64,000 nucleotides of DNA, taken from NCBI RefSeq assembly GCF_003086295.3, contig NC_092046.1, positions 103,891,363-103,955,362 of the forward strand. Reading direction: 5' to 3'. Origin of the DNA: Arachis hypogaea (taxonomy: Eukaryota > Streptophyta > Magnoliopsida > Fabales > Fabaceae). Position numbers and translations under genes: made by a program. The notes beneath the pieces were generated by a model that worked only from the letters and a program-made list of their open reading frames with translations, searched no databases and had not been told where the DNA came from. Below are positions 1-9,478 of the stretch, one piece after another; positions within the stretch are counted from its first letter, which is position 1; every line of letters begins with the position of its first letter.

Positions 1-40
1 CCCACTCCTAGTGGGTTATTACTTGACGATATTTGGTGCG
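1..40 (+). repeat. LTR-end remnant, target of A1
   Basis: A 40-bp tail of an older LTR. It begins with a hairpin (CCCAC 1-5, GTGGG 11-15) followed by TTATTACTTGACGA, the layout seen near the 3' end of the A, D and E LTRs in this window. The sequence resumes at 12196 after element A1 (CTTGCCAAAG), matching ACTTGCCGAAG at the end of LTR E. The rest lies left of the window. Confidence 0.6.
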
Positions 41-399
41 TGATGAGCGGATAATTTATACACTTTTTGGCATTGTTTTTAGTATATTTTAGTTACTTTT
101 TATTATGTTTTTATTAGTTTTTAAATAAAAATCACATTTCTGGACTTTGCTATGAGTTTGTGTATTTTTCTGTGATTTCAGGTATTTTCTAGCTGAAATT
201 GTGGGACCTGAGCAAAAATCTGATTCGGAGGCTGAAAAAGGACTGTAGATGCTGTTGGATTCTGACCTTCCTGCACTCGAAGTGGATTTTCTGGAGCTAC
301 AAAGCCCAATTGGCGCGCTCTCAATTGCGTTGGAAAGTAGACATCCTGGGCTTTCCAGCAATATATAATAGTCTATACTTTGCCCGAGATTTGATGGCC

Positions 400-505
400 C
401 AAACAGGCGTTCGAAATCAGCTTAAGAATTCTTGCGTCAAAACGCCAAAACTGGCACAAAAGCTGGAGTTAAACGCCCAAACTGGCACAAAAGCTGGCGT
501 TTAAG
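400..505. repeat. Palindromic word array in A1 5' LTR
   Basis: Short self-complementary words built on GGCGTT/AACGCC: GGCGTT near 403, GCGTCAAAACGCC at about 433, TTAAACGCCC near 472 and GGCGTTTAA near 495, separated by CTGGCACAAAAG. The same words recur in the A1 leader and after the gag-protease ORF. The array lies about 120 bp upstream of the TATA box. Confidence 0.7.
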
Positions 506-625
506 TCCAAGAAAAGTCTCTACACATGGAAGCTTCAATGCTCAGCCCAAGCACACACTAAGTGGGCCCAGAAGAAGATTTCTACATTAATTACCTATTT
601 CTGTAACCCTAGGCTACTAGTTTTC

Positions 626-633
626 TATAAATA
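626..633 (+). promoter_or_regulatory. TATA box of A1 5' LTR
   Basis: TATAAATA followed by GGACCTTTT. The same box is kept in the 3' LTR (11161-11168) and in the A-ii LTRs, so it is the likely core promoter of family A. Confidence 0.7.
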
Positions 634-1521
634 GGACCTTTTGCTATTGCATTTTGGGGATCTTGGTTCTTGGGGTTCCCTCTCTGGGGCCGAAGCCAAT
701 GACCACCATTATCACTTTTGTATTTTCAACGGTGGAGTTTTTACACACCATAGATTAAGGTGTGGAGCTCTACTGTTCTTCATGAATTAATGCAAAGTAC
801 TACTATTTTTCTATTCAATTCACGCCTACTTCTTCTCTAAGATATTTATTCGCACACAAGAACATGATGAATGTGATGATTATATGACACTCATCACCAT
901 TCTCACCTATGAATGTGTGCCTGACAACCACTTCCATTCTACATGCAAACAAGCTTGAATGTGTATCTCTTGGGTTTCTAATCTAAGATTAGAACCTTCG
1001 TGGTATAGGCTAGAATTATTGGCGGCCATTCCTAAGATCCGGAACGTCTAAACCTTGTCTGTGGTATTCTGAGTAGGATCTGGGAAGGAATGACTGTGAC
1101 GAGCTTCGAACTCACGAGTGTTGGGCGAGTGATAGACGCAAAAGGATCAATGGATCCTATTCCAACATGATCGAGAACCGACAGATGATTAGTCGTGCGG
1201 TGACAGCGTGCGTAGAACATTTTCACTGAGAGGACGGGAAGTAGCCATTGACAACGGTGATGCCCAACATAAAGCTTGCCATGGAAAGGAGTATGAATGA
1301 TTGGATGAAGGCAATAGGAAAGCAGAAGTTTAGGGGGAACAAAGCATCTTCATACACGTATCTGAAATTCTCACCAATGAATTACATAAGTATCTCTATC
1401 TTTATTTTATGTTTTATTCATCTTTTAATTATCAATCCTCCAGGACCATTTGAATCCGCCTGACTGAGATTTACAAGATGACCATAGCTTGCTTCAAGCC
1501 GACAGTCTCCGTGGGATCGAC

Positions 1522-1537
1522 CCTTACTCGCGTAAGG
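1522..1537 (+). other. LTR-end stem-loop, A1
   Basis: CCTTAC, loop TCGC, GTAAGG, about 130 nt upstream of the PBS. Equivalent stems in other LTRs of this window keep the pairing with different bases, for example CTCAC/GTGAG in D and E and CCCAC/GTGGG at 1-15. Confidence 0.6.
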
Positions 1538-1666
1538 TTTATTACTTGGACGACCCAGTGAACTTGCTGGTTAGTTGTGCAGAGTTGTGATAAAGAGTTG
1601 AGATTACAATTGTGCGTACCAAGTTGTTGGCACCATTGATGATCACAATTTCGTGCACCAAGTTTT

Positions 1667-1684
1667 TGGCGCTGTTGCCAGGGA
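1667..1684 (+). other. Primer binding site, tRNA-Asp type
   Basis: TGGCGCTGTTGCCAGGGA, 16 of 18 matches to TGGCGCCGTTGCCGGGGA, the complement of the plant tRNA-Asp 3' end used by Athila-type elements. The two mismatches are C-to-T and G-to-A. It starts six bases after the LTR end. Confidence 0.85.
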
Positions 1685-1848
1685 TTGTTCGAGTTTGGAC
1701 AACTGACGGTTCATCTTGTTGCTTAGATTAGGTAATTTTACTTTTCATTTTCGAAATTTTTTTTATACAAAATTTTTTTTTCTATTTTGTTCTTCAGAGT
1801 TTTTAAGAATAAATTCTAGAGTTTCATGATGATCTGTTGAAGTCTGGC

Positions 1849-2030
1849 TGGCTGTGAAGCCATGTCTAATCTTATTGGACCGAGGTTTCAACTTATCATC
1901 ACAAGAGCTTGTTGATTTCTATCAATTTTGCTGTTGTTAGCAATGATCTGCTAAAGCTTGGCTGGCCATTGGCCATGTCTAGTGTTTTGGACCGGAGCTT
2001 TCATTGAAAGCTTGGCTGGCTAGTAAGCCA
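1849..2030 (+). other. Triple stem-loop in A1 5' leader
   Basis: Three hairpins between PBS and gag: TGGCT-GTGA-AGCCA (1849-1862), TGGCC-ATT-GGCCA (1963-1975) and TGGCT-AGTA-AGCCA (2017-2030). Each is followed by TGTCTA and then GGACCG. The T-A to C-G change in the second stem keeps the pairing. Position after the PBS is where retroelements commonly keep packaging or dimerisation signals; that role is inferred. A2 has the same three at 46125-46309. Confidence 0.6.
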
Positions 2031-2577
2031 TGTCTAATTCCTGGACCGGAGTCTTAGACTAGCATTGCAATGATTCCTGGAACTCTTATTAAAAATTTTG
2101 AACCCCTTTATTTTCTTTTCCACTCAATTTTCGAAAAATCACAAAAAATTTATAAAACCATAAAAATCAAAAATATTTTATGTTTCTTGTTTGAGTCTAA
2201 TATCAATTTTTAAGTTTGGTGTCAATTGCATGTCTTTATTCTTCTTGCATTTTTTTGAATATATGCATTATGTTCTTCATTGATCTTCAAGTTGTTCTTG
2301 ATGATTTTAGTGCTCTGATCTTTAATTTCTCTTATTCTGTGTCTTTTGTTGTTTCTTACATGCATTTTCAAATTGTTATAGTCCTTAGTATACAAACTTC
2401 TAAGTTTGGTGTCTTGCATGCATTGTTTATTTGATATTAGTTGCATTTCTATTGTTTCTCATCATTAAAAATTCAAAAAAAAAAATTTAAAATTGTGTCT
2501 TTTCAAGTCAATAACACAGAAAATTGAAGATTCAGAACATTCAGCAGAGGAATTACACAGAAAAAGCTAGGCATTCA

Positions 2578-2712
2578 AAACGCCCCGTGAAGAAGGAAAA
2601 CTGGCGTTTAAACGCCAGCCAGGTACCCTGGCTGGGCGTTTAACGCCCAAAAAGGTAGCATTTTGGGCGTTAAACGCCAGAATGGATGCCATTTTGGGTG
2701 TTTAACGCTAGG
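2578..2712. repeat. Palindromic word array in A1 leader
   Basis: Five or six copies of GGCGTTTAAACGCC-type words (for example 2603-2616, 2633-2648, 2667-2682) between the PBS and gag. They are the same words as in the A LTR. The A2 leader lacks an obvious equivalent. Confidence 0.6.
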
Positions 2713-3423
2713 ATGACATAAGAGGGAAGATTTTGTTTTTAATTCAAATTTTTTTCAAGTTTTCATAATTCTTCAAAATCAAATCTTTTTCAAATCATAT
2801 CTTTTCAATCATATCTTTTCAAAATCAATTTCTTTTCAATTTTTTTATTTATTACTATTTTCGAAAATCCTTGCTACAACTAATAATTTAATTCAAGATT
2901 TTCTAGTTGTTACTTGCCTATTAAGAAAGGATCAAAAGTTTTAACTCTAGAATTATATCTTCTAATTTCTTGTTAGTCAAGTAATCAACTTTAATTTTAA
3001 AACTTTCTCTTTTTAATTTGATTTTCAATCATATCTTTTCAATCATATCTTTTCAATCACATCTTTTTCAAGATTAAGTTTGAATCATATCTTTTTGATT
3101 TCTAATTTCAAAATATTTTTCAAAAATCACTTAATTTCTTTCCCAATCTTAATTTTCGAAAAACCTTTACCAAATTTTCAAAATTTCTTTTAATTATTTC
3201 AAAATCTTTTACTTCAATTTCGAAAATTCTTCCCCTCTTCTCACATCCTTCTATTTAAGGACTAACACTCCTCCACTATCAACAATTCGAACTCTATCCC
3301 TCTTGATAAGTTCGAATTCTTCTCTTTCTACCTCCTCCTTCTATTTTTCTTTTCCTCTAACACCTCAAGGAATCTCTATACTGTGACATAGAGGATTTCA
3401 TACTTTCTTCTTCTCTCTTTCAT
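2713..3423 (+). other. AT/CT-rich A1 leader
   Basis: No coding signal. It contains degenerate repeats of AATCATATCTTTTC (about 2785-3110) and becomes pyrimidine-rich before the gag start. The A2 leader (46900-47740) has the same composition and the same TACTGTGACATAGAGGATT block just upstream of its ATG. Confidence 0.6.
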
Positions 3424-5772
3424 ATGAGCAAGAGTAAGGACAAAGACATTCTTGTTGAGGCTGATCCTGAACCTGAAAGGACCTTGAAGAGAAAGCTAAG
3501 AGAAGCTAAAGTACAACTCTCTGGAGAGGACCTAACAGAAATTTTCAAACAAGAAGAAGCCATGGCAGCCGAAAATAACAACAATGCCAACAATGCAAGG
3601 AAGGTGCTTGGTGACTTTACTGCACCTACTCCGGACTTCTATGGGAGAAGCATCTCTATCCCTGCCATTGGAGCAAACAATTTTGAGCTTAAGCCTCAAT
3701 TAGTTTCTCTAATGCAATAGAATTGCAAGTTTCATGGACTTCCATTGGAAGATCCTCATCAGTTCTTAGCTGAATTCTTACAAATCTGTGACACTGTCAA
3801 GACTAATGGGGTTGATCCCGAGGTCTACAAGCTTATGCTTTTTCCCTTTGCTATAAGAGACAGAGCTAGAACATGGTTGGATTCACAACCTAAAGAAAGC
3901 CTGAACTCTTGGGAAAAGCTAGTTAATGCTTTCTTGGCAAAGTTCTTTCCACCTCAAAAATTGAGAAAGCTTAGAGTGGAAGTCCAAACCTTCAGACAGA
4001 AGGAAGGTGAATCCCTCTATAAAGCATGGGAAAGATACAAGCAATTGATCCGAAGGTGTCCTTCTGACATGCTTTTAGAATGAAGCATCATAGGTATCTT
4101 CTATGATGGTTTGTCTGAATTGTCCAAAATGTCATTGGACAGCTCTGCTGGAGGATCTCTTCATCTGAAGAAGACGCCTGCAAAAGCTCAGGAACTCATT
4201 GAAATGGTTGCAAATAACCAATTCATGTACACCTCTGAAAGGAATCCTGTGAATAATGGGACAAATCAGAAGAAAGGAGTTCTTGAGATTGATACTCTGA
4301 ATGCCATACTGGCTCAGAACAAAATATTGACTCAACAAGTCAATATGATTTCTTAGATTCTGTCTGAAATGCAAGCAGCAACAGGCAGTACCAAAGAAGC
4401 TTCATTTAAAGAAGAAGCTTATGATCCTGAGAACCCAACAATGGAAGAGGTGAATTACATGGGAGATTCCTATGGAAACACTTACAATCCTTTATGGAGA
4501 AATCATCCAAATCTCTCATGGAAGGACCAACAGAGGCCTCAACAAGGCTCTAATTAACAATAATGGTGGAAGAAATAGGTTTAGCAATAGCAAGCCTTTT
4601 CCATCATCTTCTCAGCAACAGACAGAGAATTCTAAGCAGAGCTACTCTGAATTAGCAACTGTAGTCTCTGATCTAATTAAAACCACTCAAAGTTTCATGA
4701 CTGAAACAATGTCCTCCATTAGAAATTTGGAGGCGCAAGTGGGTCAGCTGAGTAAGAAAATTACTGAACTCCCTCCTAGTACTCTCCCAAGCAATACAGA
4801 AGAGAATCCAAAAAGAGAGTGCAAGGCCATAACCACATCTCACATGGCCGAACTTGGAGAGGAGGAAGAGGCAGTGATCTCCACTGAGGAAGACCTCAAT
4901 GGACGTCCACTGGCCTCCATGGAATTCCCTGATGAGGAACCATGGGAATCTGAGGCTCACACAGAGACCATAGAGATTCCATTGAATTTACTTCTGCCAT
5001 TCATGAGCTTTGATGAGTATTCTTCCTCTAAAGAGGATGAAGATGTTACTGAAGAGCAAGTTTCTAAGTACCTTGGAGCAATCATGAAACTAAATGCCAA
5101 GTTATTTGGTAATGAGACTTGGGAGGATGGACCCCCATTGCTCATCAAAGAACTGGATGACTTGACTAGGCAGAGATTACCTCAAAAGAGACAAGATCCT
5201 GGAAAATTCTCAATACCTTGTACCATAGGCACATGACCTTTGAAAAAGCTCTGTGTGACCTAGGATCAAGCATAAACCTCATGCCTCTCTCTGTAATGGA
5301 GAAGCTGGGGATCATTGAGGTACAAGCTGCTAGAATCTCACTAGAGATGGCAGACAATTTAAAGAAACAGGCTTATGGACTTGTAGAGGATATCTTGGTA
5401 AAGGTTGAAGGCCACTACATCCCTGCGGATTTCATAATCCTAGAGACTGGGAAGTGTATGGATGAATCCATCATCCTTAGCAGACCCTTCCTAGCCACAG
5501 CAAAAGCTGTAATTGATGCTGACAGAGGAGAATTGATCATTCAAGTGAATGAAGACTCCCTTGTGTTTAAAGCTCAAGGATATCCCTCTGTAACCATGGA
5601 GAGAAAGCATGAAGAGCTTCTCTCAATACAGAGTCAGACAGAGCCCCCACAGTCAAACTCTAAGTTTGGTGTTGGGAGGCCACAACCAAACTTTAAGTTT
5701 GGTGTTGAACCCCCACATTCAAACTCTAAGTTTGGTGTTGGGAGGTTCCAACATTGCTCTGAACATCTGTGA
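3424..5772 (+). pseudogene. A1 gag-protease, broken
   Basis: Gag capsid protein fused to an aspartic protease; gag coats element RNA and the protease would cut the polyprotein. Start ATG at 3424 matches A2. The capsid-type domain is visible at 3745-4083 (RARTWLDSQP, then AFLAKFFPP, then ESLYKAWERYKQL). The protease active site is CDLGSS with Asp at 5257-5259. Breaks relative to A2: stops at 3718 (CAG to TAG), 4081 (TGG to TGA) and 4354 (CAG to TAG), a small insertion near 4552 and a 1-bp loss near 5231. No CCHC zinc knuckle is present. The C-terminus repeats SKFGV three times, encoded by AAGTTTGGTGTT. RT and integrase are absent downstream. Confidence 0.88.
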
Positions 5773-5790
5773 GGCTCCATGAGAGCCCAC

Positions 5791-5838
5791 TGTCAAGCTA
5801 TAAGACATTAAAGAAGTGCTTGTTGGGAGGCAACCCAA
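5791..5838 (+). other. Two-hairpin module after gag-protease, A1
   Basis: Hairpin I is TGTC (5791-5794) with GACA (5804-5807). After a 14-nt spacer, hairpin II is TTGGG (5823-5827), loop AGGCAA, CCCAA (5834-5838). It starts 18 nt after the stop codon. The same module follows the equivalent ORF in A2, B1, B2, C and D. Confidence 0.65.
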
Positions 5839-5990
5839 TCTTTAATTATCTATGTTAAATTTCTATTTTCTTTTGTTATTTTTATTTTCTGTAGGTTGAT
5901 GATCATGTGAAGTCACAAAAATAATTGAAAAAGCAAAAACAGACTGAAAAACAGAATGAAAAATAGAACACCCTGGAGGAGAAACTTACT

Positions 5991-6160
5991 GCCGTTTAAA
6001 CGCCAGTAAGGTAGCAGAATGGGCGTTAAACGCCCAATCTGGCACCATTCTGGGCGTTTAACGCCAGAAATGGGCACCAGACTGGCATTTAATGCCAGGA
6101 ATGGGCAAGAAGCTAGCGTTAAACGCCAGAAATGGGCAGCAGCCTGGCGTTTAATGCCAG
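5991..6160. repeat. Palindromic word array, A1 3' internal
   Basis: Repeated GGCGTTTAACGCC-type words spaced by AGAAATGGGCA-like linkers, between the two-hairpin module and the third ORF. Several words show C-to-T decay (for example TTTAATGCCAG). The A2 equivalent is at 50286-50465. Confidence 0.7.
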
Positions 6161-6219
6161 GATTGGCAGCAAGGGCCATTTTTGCACGCCACTTGGTGCA
6201 GGGATGAGATATCCTTGAC

Positions 6220-6538
6220 ACCTCAGGATCTGTGGACCCCACAGGTTCCCCACCTACCCCACATCTCTCTCTTTTCTTCACCTATTCACCAATAACCTCA
6301 ATACCTCTTCCCCAAAAAACTTCTCACCATTCAAATTCAAACCACTTTCCCACCCAAACCCACCCATAATGGCCGAACCATACCCCCCTCTCCACTCCTA
6401 TATAAACCCATCTTCACTCCTTCATTTTTACTCAACATACACACTACTTCTCCCCCTTAGCCGAAACACTAAGCCCCCTCCATCTCCTCTATTTCTTCTT
6501 CTTCTACTCTCTTCTTTCTTCTTTTGCTCGAGGATGAG
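6220..6538 (+). other. Pyrimidine-rich tract upstream of third ORF, A1
   Basis: C- and T-rich on the plus strand, ending CTTCTTTTGCTCGAGGATGAG. No credible ORF. A similar tract precedes the third ORF in A2, B1, B2 and C. Confidence 0.55.
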
Positions 6539-6543
6539 CAAAC

Positions 6544-8262
6544 TGGTGCACGAAATTGTGATCTCAGGCAACGGCGCCAAAAACTTTGTACGCACGTCTT
6601 AATAAATCGTTTTTCATTCACAACTTCGATACAACTAACCAGCAAGTGCACTGGGTCGTCCAAGTAATAAAACCTTACGTGAGTAAGGGTCGATCCCACG
6701 GAGATTGTTGGTATGAAGCAAGCAATGGTCATCTTGTAAATCTTAGTCAGGCGGATAATAATTAATTATGGAGTTTTTGAAAATTGAACAATAAATAGAC
6801 AGAAAATAAAGATAGAAATACTTATGTATATCATTAGTGAGAATTTCAGATAAGTGTATGGAGATGCGTTCGTTCCTCTGAATCTCTGCTTTCCTGCTGT
6901 CTTCATCTAATCAGTCTTACTCCTTTCCATGGCTGGCTTTATGTAAGGACATCACCATTGTCAATGGCTACTTTTCATCCTCTCTGGAAAATGGTCCGAT
7001 GCGCTGTCACTGCATGGCTAATCATCTGGAGGCATCATCGTGGTCAATGGCTGCATCCTGTCCTCTTGTGAAAATGGTCCAAATGCTCTGTCACAGCACG
7101 GCTAATCATTTGAGATTCTCGATCATACTGGAATAGGATTTCACCCTCCTTTTGCGTCTGTCACTACGCCCAGCACTCGCGAGTTTGAAATTCGTCACAG
7201 TCATTCAATCCCAGAGTCCTACTTGGAATACCACAGACAAGGTTTAGACTTTCCGGACTCTCATGAATGCCACCATCAATCTAGCTTATACCACGAAGAT
7301 TCTGATTAAGAGATCCAAGAGATACTCATTCAATCTAAGGTAGAACGGAAGTGGTTGTCAGGCACGCGTTCATAGGGAATGATGATGATTGTCACGTTCA
7401 TCACATTCATGTTGAAGTGCGAATGAATATCTTAGAAGCGGAATAAGTTGAATTGAATAGAAAAACAGTAGTACTTTGCATTAATTCTTGAGGAACAACA
7501 GAGCTCCACACCTTAATCTATGGAGTGTAGAAACTCTACCATTGAAAATACATAAGTGATGAAGGTTCAGGCATGGCCGAATGGCCAGCCCCCAAAACAT
7601 GATCACAGGATCAAAATTACAATCCAGGATGTCTAATACAATAGTAAAAAGTTCTATTTATAATAAACTAGCTACTAGGGTTTACAGAAGTAAGTAATTG
7701 ATGCATAAATCTACTTCCGGGGCCCACTTGGTGTGTGCTTGGGCTGAGCTTGAATGTTACACGTGCAGAGGCTTCTTCTGGAGTTGAACGCCAAGTTGTA
7801 ACGTGTTTTTGGCATTCAACTCTGGGTTGTGACGTGTTTCTGGCGTTTAACTCCAGACAGCAGCATAGAACTGGCGTTCAATGCCCTTTTGCGTCGTCTA
7901 AACTCGGCCAAAGTATAAATTATTATATATTTCTGGAAAGCCCTGGATGTCTACTTTTTAACTCAATTGGAAGCGCGCCATTTTGAGTTCTGTAGCTCCA
8001 GAAAATCCACTTTGAGTGCAGGGAGGTCAGAATCCAACAGCATCAGCAGTCCTTCTTCTACCTTTGAATCTGATTTTTGCTCAAGTCCCTCAATTTCTGC
8101 CAGAAAATACCTGAAATCATAGAAAAACACACAAACTCATAGTAAAGTCCAGAAATGTGAATTTAACATAAAAACTAATAAAAACATCCCTAAAAGTAAC
8201 TAGATTCTACTAAAAACATACTAAAAACAATGCAAAAAAGCGTATAAATTATCCGCTCATCA
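6544..8262 (-). mobile_element. Solo LTR, family A-ii, inside A1
   Basis: One LTR in reverse: on the minus strand it starts TGATGAGCGG at 8262 and ends GTGCACCA at 6544. It is bounded by a perfect 5-bp duplication CAAAC (6539-6543 and 8263-8267). No internal sequence is present, so it fits loss of an element by LTR-LTR recombination. The unoccupied site survives in A2 at 50733-50737. It carries a TATA box, a stem-loop (6673-6688), palindromic words (about 7770-7890) and a roughly 82-bp tandem duplication (about 6960-7125) shared with the LTR at 51132. Confidence 0.92.
7655..7662 (-). promoter_or_regulatory. TATA box of the solo A-ii LTR
   Basis: TATAAATA on the minus strand, at the position equivalent to 626-633 in A1. 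Confidence 0.6.
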
Positions 8263-8321
8263 CAAACCTTCTAAGTTTGTTGTGGTAAAAGCTAAAGATT
8301 TTTGTTTTTCCATAACCATTA

Positions 8322-9478
8322 ATGGCACCAAAGGCTGGAGAAACCTCTAGAAAGAGGAAAGGGAAAGCAAAAGCTTCCACCTCCGAGTCATGGGAGATTG
8401 AGAGATTCCTCTCAAGGGTGCATCATATTAAGACCACTTCTATGAAGTTGTGGCCAAGAAGAAGGTGATCCTCGAGGTCCCTTTCAAGCTCAAAAAGAAT
8501 GAGTATCCGGAGATCTGACATGAGATCCGAAGAAGAGGTTGGGAAGTTCTCATCAACCCTATTCAACAAGTCAGAATCCTAATGGTTCAAGAGTTCTATG
8601 CCAATGCATGGATCACCAAGAACCATGATCAAAGTATGAACCCAAACCCTAAGAATTGGCTTACAATGGTCTGAGGGAAATACTTAGATTTCAGTCCGGA
8701 AAATGTAAGGTTGGCATTCAACTTGCCCATGATGCAAGGAGATGCACACCCCTACACTAGAAGGGTCAACTTTGGTCAAAGGTTGGACCAAATCCTCATA
8801 GACATTTGTGAAGAGGGCGCTCAATGGAAGAGAGATTTAAGAGGAAAGTCGGTTCAACAAAGAAGGCATGACCTCAAGCCCGTGGCTAGGGGATAGTTGG
8901 AGTTCATCCAACGCTCAATCATTCCCACTAGCAACCGGTCTGAAGTTACTATAGACCGGGCGATCATGATCCATAGCATCATGATTGGAGAGGAAGTAGA
9001 AGTTCATGAGGTTATATCCCAAGAACTCTACAAGGTGGCGGACAAGTCCTCCACTTTGGCAAGGTTAGCCTTCCCTCATCTCATTGGTCACCTTTGCAAT
9101 TCGGCTGGAATTGACATAGAGGAAGACATCCTCATTGATGAAGACAAGCCCATCACTAAGAAAAGGATAGAGCAAAGAAGAGATCCCACTCATGGACAAG
9201 AACATGAGGAAAATCCTCATCATGAAATCCCTGAGATGCCTCAAGGGATGCATTTTCCTCCATAAAACTATTGGGAGCAAATCAACACTTCCCTAGGAGA
9301 ATTGAGTTCCAATATGGGACAACTAAGGGTGGAGTACCAAGAGCATTCTATCCTCCTCCATGAAATTAGAGAAGACCAAAGAGTTATGAGAGAGGAGCAA
9401 CAAAGGCAAGGAAGAGACATTAAGGAGCTCAAGCACTCCATAAGATCTTCAAGAGGAAGAACAAGCCGCCATCACTAA
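8322..9478 (+). pseudogene. A1 third ORF (plant transposon protein-like), broken
   Basis: The ORF downstream of gag-protease, in the place of the env-like ORF of Athila elements. It starts with a Lys/Arg-rich segment (MAPKAGETSRKRKGKAK). The middle has RLAFNLPMMQGD, LKPVARG, then EFIQRSIIPTSNRSEV and ARLAFPHLIGHLC, which I recognise as the putative plant transposon protein family (Transposase_32 type; from memory). A Gln/Glu-rich coiled coil (LGELSSNMGQLR onward) ends the protein. Breaks: an early frame change near 8430, and stops at about 8519, 8671, 8894-8896 and 9263-9265. No membrane segment is obvious, so true envelope function is unsupported. Confidence 0.75.

Larger units (their letters stand above)
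41..1660 (+). repeat. A1 5' LTR
   Basis: Begins TGATGAGCGG and ends GTGCACCA, with the PBS six bases later. It carries a palindromic word array (about 400-505), a TATA box (626-633) and a stem-loop near the downstream end (1522-1537). It matches 10564-12195 throughout, with scattered differences that look mostly like transitions, plus a small length change near position 80. It has one copy of the roughly 82-bp segment that is duplicated in the A-ii LTRs. Confidence 0.92.

Noticed and set aside
7735..7986. Open frames inside the A LTRs in either direction
   Set aside because: They are short, differ between LTR copies, and overlap the palindromic word arrays and promoter region.
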